Notes under the pieces: model-generated
Told to the model about the DNA's origin: nothing
What the model saw: only the letters and a program-made list of their open reading frames with translations
The model's database searches: none
Part shown: positions 1-10,800 of the stretch, in pieces
Position numbering within the stretch: position 1 is the first letter of the stretch
How the letters are laid out: each line of letters opens with the position of its first letter
Source: Antarcticibacterium arcticum
GTDB taxonomy: Bacteria > Bacteroidota > Bacteroidia > Flavobacteriales > Flavobacteriaceae
Reading direction: 5' to 3'
DNA length: 64,000 bases
Assembly (NCBI RefSeq): GCF_007993795.1
Contig: NZ_CP042476.1
Location: 434,001 to 498,000 of the forward strand
Translations under genes and position numbers: made by a program

Positions 1-1
1 T

Positions 2-292
2 GATGATTTTTATAGTAATCATTGGTTAAGTGTGGTGCTTATAGATGAGAATCAAACAGGTGGAATTTCAAGGGAAGATATAAGACTGGCGCTTGAAAAA
101 GAAAATATTGAAAGCCGTCCCTTATGGAAACCCATGCATTTACAACCGGTTTTTCAGGGAACACCTTATTTTGGGAACGGTGTTTGCGAAAAGGCTTTTG
201 AATCTGGTTTATGTCTTCCTTCAGGATCAAATTTAACGGATGGGGACAGGGACAGAATTTCAGCAGTAATTAAAGAAATATTTACAAAGTAA
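2..292 (+). CDS. DegT/DnrJ/EryC1/StrS-family sugar aminotransferase, C-terminal part (5' end outside window)
   Basis: The reading frame is open from base 2, before the first ATG at 32, so the gene begins upstream of the window and only about 96 C-terminal residues are present. The stretch ESRPLWKPMHLQPVF, followed by a Cys-containing segment and LPSGSNLTDGD, is typical of the C-terminal domain of PLP-dependent nucleotide-sugar aminotransferases (PglE/PseC/WecE-like). These enzymes aminate a keto-sugar nucleotide. It lies 15 bp before a CapD-like 4,6-dehydratase, which makes the keto-sugar substrate of this enzyme class, so the two probably work consecutively in making an amino-sugar for a surface glycan. 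The PLP lysine region is not visible here. Confidence 0.85.
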   Translation, partial: DDFYSNHWLSVVLIDENQTGGISREDIRLALEKENIESRPLWKPMHLQPVFQGTPYFGNGVCEKAFESGLCLPSGSNLTDGDRDRISAVIKEIFTK

Positions 293-307
293 TTGTAATT
301 TTACTAT

Positions 308-2278
308 ATGGGGAAACGCTTGCAAAATGCCCTGAAGTTTAGTTTAAACGGAGAGGACAGTTCACTTGATCTTCGCAATATTAAATACCTACCCCGGTGG
401 GCGGTATTCCTTATTGACATTTTTCTCGTTGTACTATCTTCGGTAATAACAACCTTCATTATTATTGATCTCACTCCCAATTATTATACATTTTTGGACT
501 TTCCGGCAAAAATTGTTTTAGGCGCCATCATTCATGTTTTCTACTTTTTTATTTTTAAAACCTATGCAGGAATTATAAGGTATTCCTCGAATATTGATGC
601 TTTAAAGCTATTACTTGCCACAACATGTGCATTCCTCACGCTCGTTCTTATTAATTATATTACTTTTTTGGTAATAGGTGAAAAATTATATTTAATTGGA
701 GGTTTGTTGATCAACCTGTGGATCACTTTCTCATTATTGTTTTTATTCAGATTGGGTGTTAAACAGGTTTATGAGTTTTTTAAACTGGCTCATAAAAATG
801 AAGTGCTTATAAGGGCAGTAATTCTTGGTGCCGATGAAAATGCTATTTCTATTGCCGGAGCCCTGGATATAGAGCACCCTAAACGCTTTAAAATAGTTGG
901 TTTCCTAACAGAAACAAAACATCACCGGAGTATCAGGATTCTGGACAAGCCTGTAATAAATTATACCGATACGCTGCATCATCAGGTTAAAGCACTAAGG
1001 GCATCAGCGATCATTCTTTCCGAAAATAAATTTACTTCAGAAGAAAAATTTGCAATCGTTGCCAATTGTCTTGAAAACGATATTAAGGTTTATAATGCCC
1101 CAATTGTTTCTTATTATGAAGATGAGGAAAAACCAATTGCACAGCAGGTAAAAACATTACAGATCGAAGATCTTTTAGAGAGGGAACCTATACAGCTGGA
1201 TAAGGAAAATAAAGCAGCGCAATTAACAGGTAAAACTATTCTGGTTACGGGAGCTGCAGGTTCAATAGGAAGTGAAATTGTTAGACAGGTTGCCTATTAT
1301 AATCCGAAGAAAATTCTTCTTTTGGATCAGGCGGAAACTCCCTTGCATAATTTACAGCTTGAGGTGGAAGCAAAGTTTCCGGGGTTGAATTATAAAGCTA
1401 TCATTTGCGATGTGGGGAACCAACGAAGGCTGGAGATCATGTTTCAGAATCAAAATATTGATGTTGTATATCACGCTGCAGCCTATAAACATGTTCCTTT
1501 AATGGAAGAAAACCCCCACGAGGCAGTTTTCGTAAATATAAATGGAACCAAGAATCTTGCAGATCTTTCGGTAAAGTATAATGTTGGGCATTTTGTGATG
1601 GTTTCAACTGATAAGGCAGTGAACCCAAGTAACGTTATGGGAGCTAGTAAGAGGGCTGCAGAGATGTATGTCCAATCCCTGTATCACAATCAGCGTCTTA
1701 TTAATGAAAATACAACCAAATTCATTACCACCCGGTTTGGAAATGTATTGGGCTCAAACGGTTCGGTTGTCCCCTTATTCAGAAAGCAAATTGAAAAAGG
1801 GGGACCCATTACTATAACCCATCCGGATATTATCCGGTATTTTATGACGATTCCTGAAGCCTGCCAATTGGTATTGGAAGCCGGAACTATGGGAAGGGGT
1901 GGAGAGATCTTTGTATTTGATATGGGAGAGCCGGTAAAAATCATGGACCTGGCTATAAAAATGATCAAACTCGCAGGATATATTCCTAATAAACATATTA
2001 AGATAAAAATTACAGGACTAAGGCCGGGAGAAAAACTTTATGAGGAATTGCTAACTGATGAGTGTAAAACATTGCCTACCCATCATAAAAAGATTATGAT
2101 TGGGGTAGATAAGGTGCAGGATTATGAAATAATTAATGAAAAAGTTGAAAACATTATTAAATCGGCTCACAAATTTAAGAATGACAAAGTTGTGGCCAAA
2201 TTAAAGGATTTAATTCCTGAATTTATAAGCAATAATTCTTCTTTCGAAAGGCTGGACCGTGTAGGTTCTGATGCCTGA
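308..2278 (+). CDS. CapD/FlaA1-like membrane nucleotide-sugar 4,6-dehydratase (polysaccharide biosynthesis)
   Basis: A 656-residue protein of the normal length for the WbpM/PglF/CapD family. Residues about 30-150 form four hydrophobic membrane segments, followed by a CoA-binding-like Rossmann region (about 165-300). The catalytic SDR domain begins near residue 310 with the NAD-binding motif TGAAGSIGSE and contains YKHVPLMEE and STDKAVNPSNVMGASKR, which hold the catalytic Asp/Lys and Met/Lys positions of this family. The known reaction is conversion of UDP-GlcNAc (or a related sugar nucleotide) to a 4-keto-6-deoxy sugar at the cytoplasmic membrane. It follows an aminotransferase and precedes the wza/wzc-like export genes, so it belongs to the capsule/exopolysaccharide operon. 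The exact sugar cannot be read from the sequence. Confidence 0.9.
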   Translation: MGKRLQNALKFSLNGEDSSLDLRNIKYLPRWAVFLIDIFLVVLSSVITTFIIIDLTPNYYTFLDFPAKIVLGAIIHVFYFFIFKTYAGIIRYSSNIDALKLLLATTCAFLTLVLINYITFLVIGEKLYLIGGLLINLWITFSLLFLFRLGVKQVYEFFKLAHKNEVLIRAVILGADENAISIAGALDIEHPKRFKIVGFLTETKHHRSIRILDKPVINYTDTLHHQVKALRASAIILSENKFTSEEKFAIVANCLENDIKVYNAPIVSYYEDEEKPIAQQVKTLQIEDLLEREPIQLDKENKAAQLTGKTILVTGAAGSIGSEIVRQVAYYNPKKILLLDQAETPLHNLQLEVEAKFPGLNYKAIICDVGNQRRLEIMFQNQNIDVVYHAAAYKHVPLMEENPHEAVFVNINGTKNLADLSVKYNVGHFVMVSTDKAVNPSNVMGASKRAAEMYVQSLYHNQRLINENTTKFITTRFGNVLGSNGSVVPLFRKQIEKGGPITITHPDIIRYFMTIPEACQLVLEAGTMGRGGEIFVFDMGEPVKIMDLAIKMIKLAGYIPNKHIKIKITGLRPGEKLYEELLTDECKTLPTHHKKIMIGVDKVQDYEIINEKVENIIKSAHKFKNDKVVAKLKDLIPEFISNNSSFERLDRVGSDA

Positions 2279-2338
2279 TTCAAAAAAGGAGATTAATTAA
2301 TATATAAATTTTTACATTTACCCCATTAACCCCAATTT

Positions 2339-3106
2339 ATGAGAAACTTAATATTCGTTTTCTTTGCTTTTATTTTTCTTACCGGTTGCTCTACGAAAAA
2401 AGAAATCCTTTATTTTCAGGATGCTGAAAAATTGCAGAATATGCAAAGCGTGATGGAATTTGAGCCGGTCTTTGAGGTTAATGATATTCTTCATATTAAA
2501 GTAACTTCCTTGAATGAGGAGGTTTCAATGCCCTTTCAAATGAGCAGTGGTGGAAGAGGCACTGTAGGAGGTGGAGGGGGAATGCAACAAAATCCGGCTT
2601 TAATGGGATATATGGTTGATGTAAATGGGGATATCCAGTTTCCGGTTCTAGGAAAAGTTGCTGCGGCAGGAAAAAGCCGAAGTGAATTGGAAGAATATTT
2701 GACGAAAGAAATTAGACGATATGTTACTGATGCGGTAATTGCGGTAAGGTTACTTAATTTCCGCGTGGTTGTTCTTGGAGAAACGGGACAATCTGTGGTA
2801 GATGTAGAGAACGAAAGAATAAGTGTTCCGGAGTTATTAGCTACCGTTGGGGGTATTACATATGACGGTAAACGGGATAATATATTAATCATAAGGGAAG
2901 TAGATGGAGTAAAGTCCATTGGCAGGATTGATATGACGAGCGCCGATGTTTTTAAGAATCCATTTTATTACTTAAAACAAAACGACATTGTTTATGTGGA
3001 ACCCACCTACCGAAAAGTTAAGTCGGCTGGTTTTATAACCAGTTGGCAGGGATTGGTTTCAATAGTTACTACTGCATTTAGTTTAATTGTTCTTTTGAGT
3101 AGATAA
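2339..3106 (+). CDS. Wza-like outer-membrane polysaccharide export lipoprotein
   Basis: A 255-residue lipoprotein: a hydrophobic leader ends in the lipobox LTGC with Cys17, then a polysaccharide-export (Poly_export) domain at about 40-140 with DVNGDIQFPVLGKV, then an SLBB-type segment (about 145-225, VVVLGETGQ ... RDNILIIREVDG). A hydrophobic helix lies at the very C-terminus, as in many Bacteroidetes Wza proteins. A Gly-rich insert (residues about 70-85) interrupts the domain. It would form the outer-membrane channel for capsule or EPS export. The gene sits 60 bp after the dehydratase and 5 bp before the Wzc-like kinase, its expected partner. Confidence 0.9.
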   Translation: MRNLIFVFFAFIFLTGCSTKKEILYFQDAEKLQNMQSVMEFEPVFEVNDILHIKVTSLNEEVSMPFQMSSGGRGTVGGGGGMQQNPALMGYMVDVNGDIQFPVLGKVAAAGKSRSELEEYLTKEIRRYVTDAVIAVRLLNFRVVVLGETGQSVVDVENERISVPELLATVGGITYDGKRDNILIIREVDGVKSIGRIDMTSADVFKNPFYYLKQNDIVYVEPTYRKVKSAGFITSWQGLVSIVTTAFSLIVLLSR

Positions 3107-3111
3107 TATAG

Positions 3112-5508
3112 ATGGAAGAATTACAGGATTTTACAGAAGAAAAAGAATCAAATTTTGACCTGAAGGCGGAGATATTTAAGTACTTAGCTTATTGGAAATG
3201 GTTGGTTTTAGGTTTCTTGTTAGGAGGCTTGCTTGCATTTTTATATAACCGATATACAATGCCTCAATACAGGTCTGAGGCTTCAATAATGATCCTCAAT
3301 GATAAGGAAAATACTCTTGCAGGTGCACTCCCATCGGGCGGGGGAGGTATTTTAACCCTGGAAGATAATACTCTTGACAATCAAATTGTTACTTTGAAAT
3401 CTAAAAGGCTTGTTGAAAAGGTTATTAAAGAATTAAAGCATAATATTTTCTATTATATTGAAGGTAATGTTATCGCAACGGAGGCTTATAAAAGTAGTCC
3501 TATTATAATTCAATTTCGTACTCCGGATTCTCTTATACATAAGACTTCGAAAAATCTTTTAGTAACTCCTGCTTCCAGTTCAGAATTTGTGCTGGTAGAC
3601 GAGAGTAGAAATTATGAAGCTAAGCATAGTTTTGGGGAAATAATCAAATTGGACGGTTTAGAGTTTTCTATTATCCCGCGGGATGGGGTAAAGTCAATTT
3701 ATGAAAAAACTAAAACCGTACAGATAGTGATAGTTCCTCTTGATTTGATGACCGAATTTTATATCGGTAATCTGGATATTGCTCCAAAAGGTAAAGCTAA
3801 AGATATTTTATCTTTAGGTATAGTTCAGGCAGAGAGCAGAAAATCGGAAGATTTTCTCAATAATTTAATGTATCAATTCAATGAGGATGGAGTTGCTGAT
3901 AAAAGGCAAGTTGCTTTAAGCACAACTGAGTTTATTTATGAGAGACTGGAATTAATAACTCAGGAATTGGATTCGGTAGAAGGTGGAATGGCAGATTTTA
4001 AACGGGAAAATCGTTTTATGGATGTTGCCTCAGGAGCCCAGGAATTTCAATCCAAATCTTCTATGGCCGAACAACAGATTTTCGATATTGAAATGCAACT
4101 CAATATTATTAGATCTGTCGAAGGAGTCTTAAATTCCCGGGATGGGTATCAGTTATTACCTGCTAATCTGGGTATTCAGGATGGTGGTATCTCCGGTTTG
4201 ATTTCATCCTATAATGCCATGGTATTGGAAAGGAATGCTTATTTACGCACTTCTACTCCTGAAAACCCTGTAGTACAAACTATTACAGCGCAGTTGGAAT
4301 CCCTGAAGGAGAATTTGCAGGACAATATTAACAGTACAATAAGGGCGCTAAACATACAGCTTAATGAACTTTCTCAAGTCGAAAGAATGGCCCAGGGGAA
4401 ATTCAGCACCTTTCCCGGAATGGAAAAAGGAATGCGAGGCATCGAAAGGCAGCAGGCAATAAAAGAAGAATTATATTTATTTTTATTACAAAGACGGGAA
4501 GAGGCGGCAATTTCTTTTGCGGTGACTTCACCTGTAGCAAAAGTTATAGATTCTGCATATACCTATCCATCCCCCGTAGATCCTAAACCATGGCTTATTT
4601 TGACAGGTGGATTTTTGATTGGCTTGATATTACCCATTTTGATCCTATTCATAAAATTTATGCTGGATTCCAAGGTTCATCATAAGGGAGATCTTGCTTC
4701 TTTGATTAAAACTATTCCATTCTTAGGGGAGGTACCCAAAATTGCTGATGAAACAAGTGAGGTGATTCAACTAAATGACCGCTCACCCCTTGCAGAATCG
4801 TTCAGGATTCTTAGAACTAATCTGGCCTATCTAATGAAAGCCAAAAAAGAAAATCGTGGGGAGATCATATTTGTAACCTCAACAATTAAAGGCGAGGGGA
4901 AAACCTTTATATCTTATAATTTGGCCCGAACCCTTGCCACCACGAAGAAAAAAGTGGTGATTATAGGAGCCGACATAAGAAATCCTAAACTACATAGATA
5001 CCTGGAACTCCCAATGGATACAACAGGATTGAGTGATTATTTATATAATTATGATCTTACTCCTAATCAGATTATTAATTCCTCACTCGATAAAGAGATA
5101 GAGGTGGATCTTATCCTTTCAGGAACAATTCCTCCAAATCCTGCAGAGCTATTCATGAGTGACCGGATGGAAAATTTACTTAAGGAACTCTCGCAGCAAT
5201 ACGATTATGTGATTGTTGATACAGCACCTACTATGATCGTGACTGATACCCTATTGATAAGCCCACTTGCAGATACCACATTGTATATTACCAGAGCGGG
5301 TTATACAGATAAAAAATTACTGGAATTTCCCAAAGAGCTTAAACAACAAGGGAAATTAAAAGGTCTTGCGCTTATCCTGAATGATGTTGATTATTCAAAA
5401 TTCTCCTATGGGGCTAAATATGGCTATTCCTATGGTTATGGGTATGGTTACGGAGTTGATAAGGAACCTAAATGGAAGAGGATCTTAAAAGGAAGGATCA
5501 AATCTTAA
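3112..5508 (+). CDS. Wzc-like polysaccharide co-polymerase / tyrosine autokinase
   Basis: A 798-residue inner-membrane protein. One transmembrane helix lies near residues 28-46 and a second near 490-515, bracketing a large periplasmic Wzz domain rich in coiled coil (about 260-450). The cytoplasmic BY-kinase domain has Walker A IKGEGKT (Lys597), Walker A' IIGADIRNPKL and Walker B YVIVDTAP. The tail carries a Tyr cluster, GYSYGYGYGYG, the autophosphorylation tail typical of Wzc/CapB proteins. It controls chain length and export of surface polysaccharide together with the Wza-like protein 5 bp upstream. The last 11 bases overlap the convergent PHP phosphatase gene, whose product is the expected antagonist. 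Confidence 0.93.
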   Translation: MEELQDFTEEKESNFDLKAEIFKYLAYWKWLVLGFLLGGLLAFLYNRYTMPQYRSEASIMILNDKENTLAGALPSGGGGILTLEDNTLDNQIVTLKSKRLVEKVIKELKHNIFYYIEGNVIATEAYKSSPIIIQFRTPDSLIHKTSKNLLVTPASSSEFVLVDESRNYEAKHSFGEIIKLDGLEFSIIPRDGVKSIYEKTKTVQIVIVPLDLMTEFYIGNLDIAPKGKAKDILSLGIVQAESRKSEDFLNNLMYQFNEDGVADKRQVALSTTEFIYERLELITQELDSVEGGMADFKRENRFMDVASGAQEFQSKSSMAEQQIFDIEMQLNIIRSVEGVLNSRDGYQLLPANLGIQDGGISGLISSYNAMVLERNAYLRTSTPENPVVQTITAQLESLKENLQDNINSTIRALNIQLNELSQVERMAQGKFSTFPGMEKGMRGIERQQAIKEELYLFLLQRREEAAISFAVTSPVAKVIDSAYTYPSPVDPKPWLILTGGFLIGLILPILILFIKFMLDSKVHHKGDLASLIKTIPFLGEVPKIADETSEVIQLNDRSPLAESFRILRTNLAYLMKAKKENRGEIIFVTSTIKGEGKTFISYNLARTLATTKKKVVIIGADIRNPKLHRYLELPMDTTGLSDYLYNYDLTPNQIINSSLDKEIEVDLILSGTIPPNPAELFMSDRMENLLKELSQQYDYVIVDTAPTMIVTDTLLISPLADTTLYITRAGYTDKKLLEFPKELKQQGKLKGLALILNDVDYSKFSYGAKYGYSYGYGYGYGVDKEPKWKRILKGRIKS

Positions 5509-6247
5509 AAAAAGCTTTTGTTTTATCAATCACCTTCTGAAGTTCCGCGGAAATCCTTTTATTTAATTTGATCATTTCAAGTTTATCAATATGTTGTTCT
5601 CTGTGGGTATCACTTCCAATAAAATCTATCATTCCGGCCTCCAGCAATTTGGATCCAATTGCCTGCATATTGGTTCCGTAATGAGGAGAAAGGGAAAGAG
5701 CATTGATTTGCATAAGGCAACCGCGATTTCTAAGTTCCTCATATTTTCTTAAGTCTTTGGAATGATAATAAGCATATCGCTCAGGATGTGCCAACACCGG
5801 TTTATACCCATGTGTCTGTAACTTAAAAAGTATTTCTTTTAAATTAATAGGAGCCTGAAAATAGGACATCTCTACCAATACATATTTATCTTTCAAAGTA
5901 AGCAATTCATTTTTCTCTAATAATTCCAAAAAGCTTTGGTCCATCATATATTCCGCGGCGGCTTTGATCTTTATTTCTTTTAACAAAGGATTTGCCTGCA
6001 GCGCTTCTTTCACTTTTTCTAAAGCATTGTGAATGCTTTCCGGAGTGTTAGGATAGTAATCATTCATGATATGAGGTGTACAAATAAAATTACTTATACC
6101 TCTACTATGAAATCTCCTGATCAATTGGATGGAATCTTCGATCCCCGCTGCCCCGTCATCAATACCGGGAAGTATGTGATTGTGAATATCTGTTATTCCT
6201 TGAAGCTTATCTATTAAAAATTCTTTTTTTTGAAAAATGCTTATCAT
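5498..6247 (-). CDS. CpsB/YwqE-type PHP-domain tyrosine-protein phosphatase
   Basis: A 249-residue PHP-domain protein. Metal ligands are visible in DIHNHILPGIDDGA near the N-terminus, in CTPH (about residue 58), in LAHPERY and in IGSDTH near the C-terminus. These Mn-dependent phosphatases dephosphorylate the Tyr tail of Wzc-type kinases (CpsB in Streptococcus, YwqE in Bacillus). The gene is encoded on the opposite strand and overlaps the 3' end of the kinase gene by 11 bp, which fits kinase/phosphatase pairing but with separate promoters. Start chosen at the ATG giving ISIFQKK; no signal peptide, so cytoplasmic. Confidence 0.9.
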   Translation of the reverse strand: MISIFQKKEFLIDKLQGITDIHNHILPGIDDGAAGIEDSIQLIRRFHSRGISNFICTPHIMNDYYPNTPESIHNALEKVKEALQANPLLKEIKIKAAAEYMMDQSFLELLEKNELLTLKDKYVLVEMSYFQAPINLKEILFKLQTHGYKPVLAHPERYAYYHSKDLRKYEELRNRGCLMQINALSLSPHYGTNMQAIGSKLLEAGMIDFIGSDTHREQHIDKLEMIKLNKRISAELQKVIDKTKAFFKI

Positions 6248-6409
6248 CGCTAAGTTTGTACAGTAAATTTACATATTTTTAACACGCATTCCACGTATGT
6301 TCTCGCTTCTTTCAATGATAGAAAATATGCGATTAATGAACAAAGATAATTCAGTAAAATGAAGTATCATTTGTTTCCTATAGGTGAATGAACCAATTAT
6401 TGTACCCCT

Positions 6410-7744
6410 ATGAAATTCAATATTTTTACCCCCCTCTTATTCTTCGTAATATCATCAACTTTTGCACAGCTTAACTATTCCGGGAATTTTTCCGGAAAAG
6501 GGATAGTTTATTCAGGCGAAGAATCACCTTTCTGGATACACAGCAATCAGCGTGGAAGAGTTAATGAAACTACAAATATATCTGCTTTATTATCCGGGAT
6601 AGCGTCTTATAATATTACAGAGAATGCCCGTTTCAGTATTGGATTGGGTACGCTCTACCAGGATGGTTATATTGATAAATTACAACTTGACGAATCGTAT
6701 TTAGGTTTCGAAAATTCCTGGCTTGCAATTAGTCTTGGTAGAAAACAACGGCAGGAATTATACCGGGGATTAAGCGCCTCCAATGAAAATATCCTTTGGT
6801 CGCTTAACGCGCGTCCTATGCCCGGACTTAGTTTTAAAACCACCAGGCCTGTTTATTTTATAAAAAGTGCAGGGTTGGCCTTTCAGGCAAGTCTGGAAGA
6901 GTTTATTACAGACGATGAGCGGTATGTTCCTGATACCAGGGTGCATCATAAAAGCTTTCATCTAATCTTTGATAAAATACCTAATATTGAATTTACTGTT
7001 GGAGTTCAGCACTTTGTGCAATGGGGGGGAACATCGCCTGTTTTTGGAAAACTACCCGGTAGTTTTGATGATTATAAAAATGTCTTCATGGGTAAGGAAG
7101 GGGCAGATGATGTGGAAGGACAGGAAGTAAATGTGCTTGGAAATCATCTGGGAAGTTATGTTGGTGGTATTAAAACCTCTGTTATAAATTATAATGTAGA
7201 GATCCTTTACAATCATATTTTTGAAGATGGGTCCGGCAGGTCTCTCGCCAATACCCCGGACGGCCGCTACGGCATTTTTATTTCTGCGCCTGAGCAGGGG
7301 AAGTGGATAGATGCTTTTATGTATGAATTCTATTATACTAAAAATCAGAGTAAGAACAGCCCAACTACAGATGGGGCGGATAATTACTTTAACAATAATC
7401 TCTACCGCTCTGGCTGGACCTATGAAAACCGCATTCTGGGAGTGCCTTTTATCTTCCTCGACGAGGACAGATTCCGTGTAATTAATAATAAAATGATGGC
7501 CCATCATATTGGGGTCTCAGGACTTGCATTTTCAAAACTTCCTTACAAACTTTTAACGAGTTACCGTAAAAATTATGGTGCAAAAGGCGGTGGGCAATTG
7601 CGAAATAATATTTTGTCTACTTATCTTGATCTCAATGTTTATCAAAATATTTTTCAGGTGAACCTTCAGGTGGGTGCCGATTTAATTTCAGATGATTCTC
7701 CAAACTTCGGAGCAGGAATTCAGCTAAGTAAATCCTTATTTTAA
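6410..7744 (+). CDS. Wzi-like capsule assembly outer-membrane protein
   Basis: A 444-residue protein with a cleavable signal peptide (hydrophobic to about residue 19, cleavage after FAQ). The rest has alternating aromatic and polar stretches typical of beta-barrels, and it ends in a terminal Phe (SKSLF). The N-terminal FSGKGIVYSGEESPFWIHSNQRG resembles Bacteroidetes members of the capsule assembly Wzi family (Pfam Caps_assemb_Wzi). In Escherichia coli, Wzi is a lectin that anchors capsule at the cell surface. It lies downstream of the wza/wzc-like genes but is separated by the divergent phosphatase, so it probably has its own promoter in 6248-6409. Confidence 0.8.
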   Translation: MKFNIFTPLLFFVISSTFAQLNYSGNFSGKGIVYSGEESPFWIHSNQRGRVNETTNISALLSGIASYNITENARFSIGLGTLYQDGYIDKLQLDESYLGFENSWLAISLGRKQRQELYRGLSASNENILWSLNARPMPGLSFKTTRPVYFIKSAGLAFQASLEEFITDDERYVPDTRVHHKSFHLIFDKIPNIEFTVGVQHFVQWGGTSPVFGKLPGSFDDYKNVFMGKEGADDVEGQEVNVLGNHLGSYVGGIKTSVINYNVEILYNHIFEDGSGRSLANTPDGRYGIFISAPEQGKWIDAFMYEFYYTKNQSKNSPTTDGADNYFNNNLYRSGWTYENRILGVPFIFLDEDRFRVINNKMMAHHIGVSGLAFSKLPYKLLTSYRKNYGAKGGGQLRNNILSTYLDLNVYQNIFQVNLQVGADLISDDSPNFGAGIQLSKSLF

Positions 7745-7773
7745 TTGGTAATACCCGGTTTTTGTGTATTTTG
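7745..7773 (+). promoter_or_regulatory. Bacteroidetes-type promoter (TTG-N19-TATTTTG)
   Basis: TTG at 7745-7747 is followed after exactly 19 bases by TATTTTG at 7767-7773, close to the flavobacterial -33/-7 consensus TTG-N17-23-TAnnTTTG, and 36 bp before the ATG of the multi-PAS kinase. One base is missing relative to the full -7 box, so this is an inference from spacing and position. Confidence 0.4.
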
Positions 7774-7809
7774 ATCCTTTGAAAATGATTCACCCCTAAT
7801 GCGTCCTAA

Positions 7810-10800
7810 ATGTCCCGTGATTTCCGTAAATCTCAAAGCAGCCATAAAATCGGAGAAATTTCTGCGGAACTCGGAACAACAAAAAGCATAAGTCCCCCAC
7901 CGATAATTATTATTAATCCTACAGGGAAAATCCTTTCCATTTCATTATCGGCTAAAGAGAAGTTAGACGAAGCGGGAAAGGATATTTCCTCTTCTGGAGA
8001 CTCCATATATTCTTTATTTTCTCATGATAGTTCCAGTAATTTTAAAAATATTTTTCAAAAAGTCCTTTATAATTTTTCAGAAGAAATATATCAATCTAAC
8101 TGGGGGGAAGAAGAAGTAAATTTAAAATTGACACCTGTCTTTGATCAAAATTTTCTGGTTAAAAAGATCCAGATCTCAATAGAAGAAAGTCTACCCATTT
8201 CAGACGGTGGAGGAAAACGGTTTCATAAAATCCTTGAGCAGTCTCTGGATATAATTTGTACACTGGATGATAAAGGGGTTTTTCGGGATGTGAGCTCTGC
8301 TTCTTACAGGATTCTCGGGTATAAACCTCAGGAATTAGTAGGGAGAAAATATCTTGATTTTCTGTATCCAGAAGATATGGAGGTTTCCACTCTTAATGAA
8401 TTAGCTATTAGGTCCGGACAGGAAAAAAATTACCTTACCAATCGATTTATTCATAAAGATGGAACTCTTGTTCCAATTATCTGGTCCGCCAAATGGGATG
8501 AAGATGAAAATCTGATGTTCTGTATAGGGAAAGACGCTTCAGAAATAAGAGAAATTGAATTGAGGAGCCAGGAAGAACGATCTATGCTTAAAGCAATTAT
8601 TGATAATATTCCCGATTACATTTTTGTAATAGACCAGGACCACAAAACCATTTTAACCAATAAGAAATTCTATTCAGATTATTTGGGAAAAAATTCTGAA
8701 GAGGAAACTCTTGGTTTACGCCCGGTAGATTATTTTCCTGTTGAGGAAGGCCTTGAAATCATGGAAGATAATTCCCGAATAATGAAAAGTGGAATTCCCG
8801 TATTAAACCGAAGGGACGCGGTATATGATCATAAGGGAAAGAAAGATATAATCTTACTTACTAAAGTTCCATTTAAAGACGAGAATGGAAAAGTGAACGG
8901 TTTAGTAGGAATTGCGCGAAATATTACTGATTCCTACAATTTGGAAAAGGAACAAAAATTTGTATCCAGGCTTATCACCGCCCTTGGTAAATCTGAATCT
9001 CTAAGCTCAGCCTTTTCAAAAACTCTTAAGCTAATCTCTAAATTTCTAAATTTTGAATCTGCAGAGGCCTGGGAAATAGGGTATGACAAATCAATTCTTT
9101 TGAAAAGTGCCGACTATAAAGGGTTTTCAACTTTGAAAAACACAGATTTCTCAAAAGGTGAAGGTTTGCCTGGAATAACCTGGAAGAGCGGAAAAGTCCA
9201 GGTATGGCAAGATCTTGAAAACGATGCAAGATTTATAAGGAAAGAAGAGATTTTAGAAAAAAAATTGAATCTTGGAATAGGGATTCCCATTATTTTTAAA
9301 GAGGAGGTGATTGCAGCTCTTACATTTTTTGGACGAAGGGAGAAGCACATAGAATTAAAAAGTAAAGCAATTTTAAAAAGGCTGGCCTATCAAATTTCAA
9401 ATGATGTACAGCGTAAAATGACAGAAAACAGGCTAAATGACTTATTCCTGCACTCTACAAATTTAATTGCTGTGGTGGGTATGGATGGCTATCTTAAAAA
9501 AGTAAACCCTGCATTTACACGCATTTTTGGGTATGCCGAGGCTTATCTTCTTACTACTCCTTTTACTGAATTTTTACATCCTGATGAAAAGGAAACTGCC
9601 ATTTCGCGCTTAAAAGAGGTAGCCGCCGGTTTATCACCAAAACCTTTTCAAAACCGGTGTTTAACCCATTCGGGAGAGTGGAAATGGATCTCCTGGACCC
9701 CATCCCTTCTTATCGAAAAAGGGATTGTACACGTTTTTGGAATGGATGTAACCCCCATTAAAACTATCAATCTTGAACTTTTAAAATATAAAAATATAAT
9801 TGAAAGCTCGAAAGACGGAATTGGCCTCTACTCGGTAGGAACCGGCGATGTTTTCCTTAACAACGCCTTTAAAGAGACCCTGGAATATGAAGAGGATGAA
9901 TTGTTAGGCGAAGGTGCTCTTGAAAAAGTGTACGTTGATAAGGAGCTCGCTTATCAAATTTATAAGATCCTTATCTCAGGTAATTATTGGGAGGGAGATT
10001 TACAGTTAAGAAATAAAAGCGGGAAATTGCTTGACTTTTATTTTAGTGGCGGGCCCATTTATAACCGCAAAGGGGAACTTATTGCCTTGTTTGCAATACA
10101 TACCGATATTTCAGAAAGGAAGAGATATGAAGTCACTTTAAAAGAATATGGAGGAAGAATTGAAAATATCCTCGAAAGTATTACAGATGGGTTCTTCTCA
10201 TTAACACCCACCTGGGAAGTAACCTATTGGAATAAAGCAGCAGAAAACCTTTTGGGTGTTTCCCGCGAGGAAATATTGGGAAAAGAACTTTGGAATTATT
10301 TCCCCGAAGCTAAAGCGTTGCTCTTTTATTCCAAATATGAGGAGGCAATGCGTAAAAATATAAAAGTAACCTTTGAGGAATATTTTGAACCTCTGGCCAC
10401 TTGGTTTGAGGTAAATGTTTATCCCAAAGTTGATGGACTTTCAGTCTATTTTAAAGATATTACCGGCAGGAAAAAGTTTGATAGTGAGATCAAACTTGCT
10501 AGAGACAGGTTTGAACTTGTAGCACGTGCCAGCCGTGAGGCTGTTTATGACTGGAACATATCCACTAATCTGTTAGAATGGAGTGAATCTTATTATGAGG
10601 TTTACGGATTTCCAAAAATTTCCCCCGAAAAAACTTTACAACAATGGGAATTAAATATTCATAAACACGACCGGGAAAATGTAGTAAAAAAATTGAATGC
10701 CTCCTTAAAATCCAGCGATGAGGTATGGAATTGTGAATACCGGTTGATTCAGCCGGATAAAAAGATCGCCGTAGTACGGGAACGGGGTTTTATTATTAGA

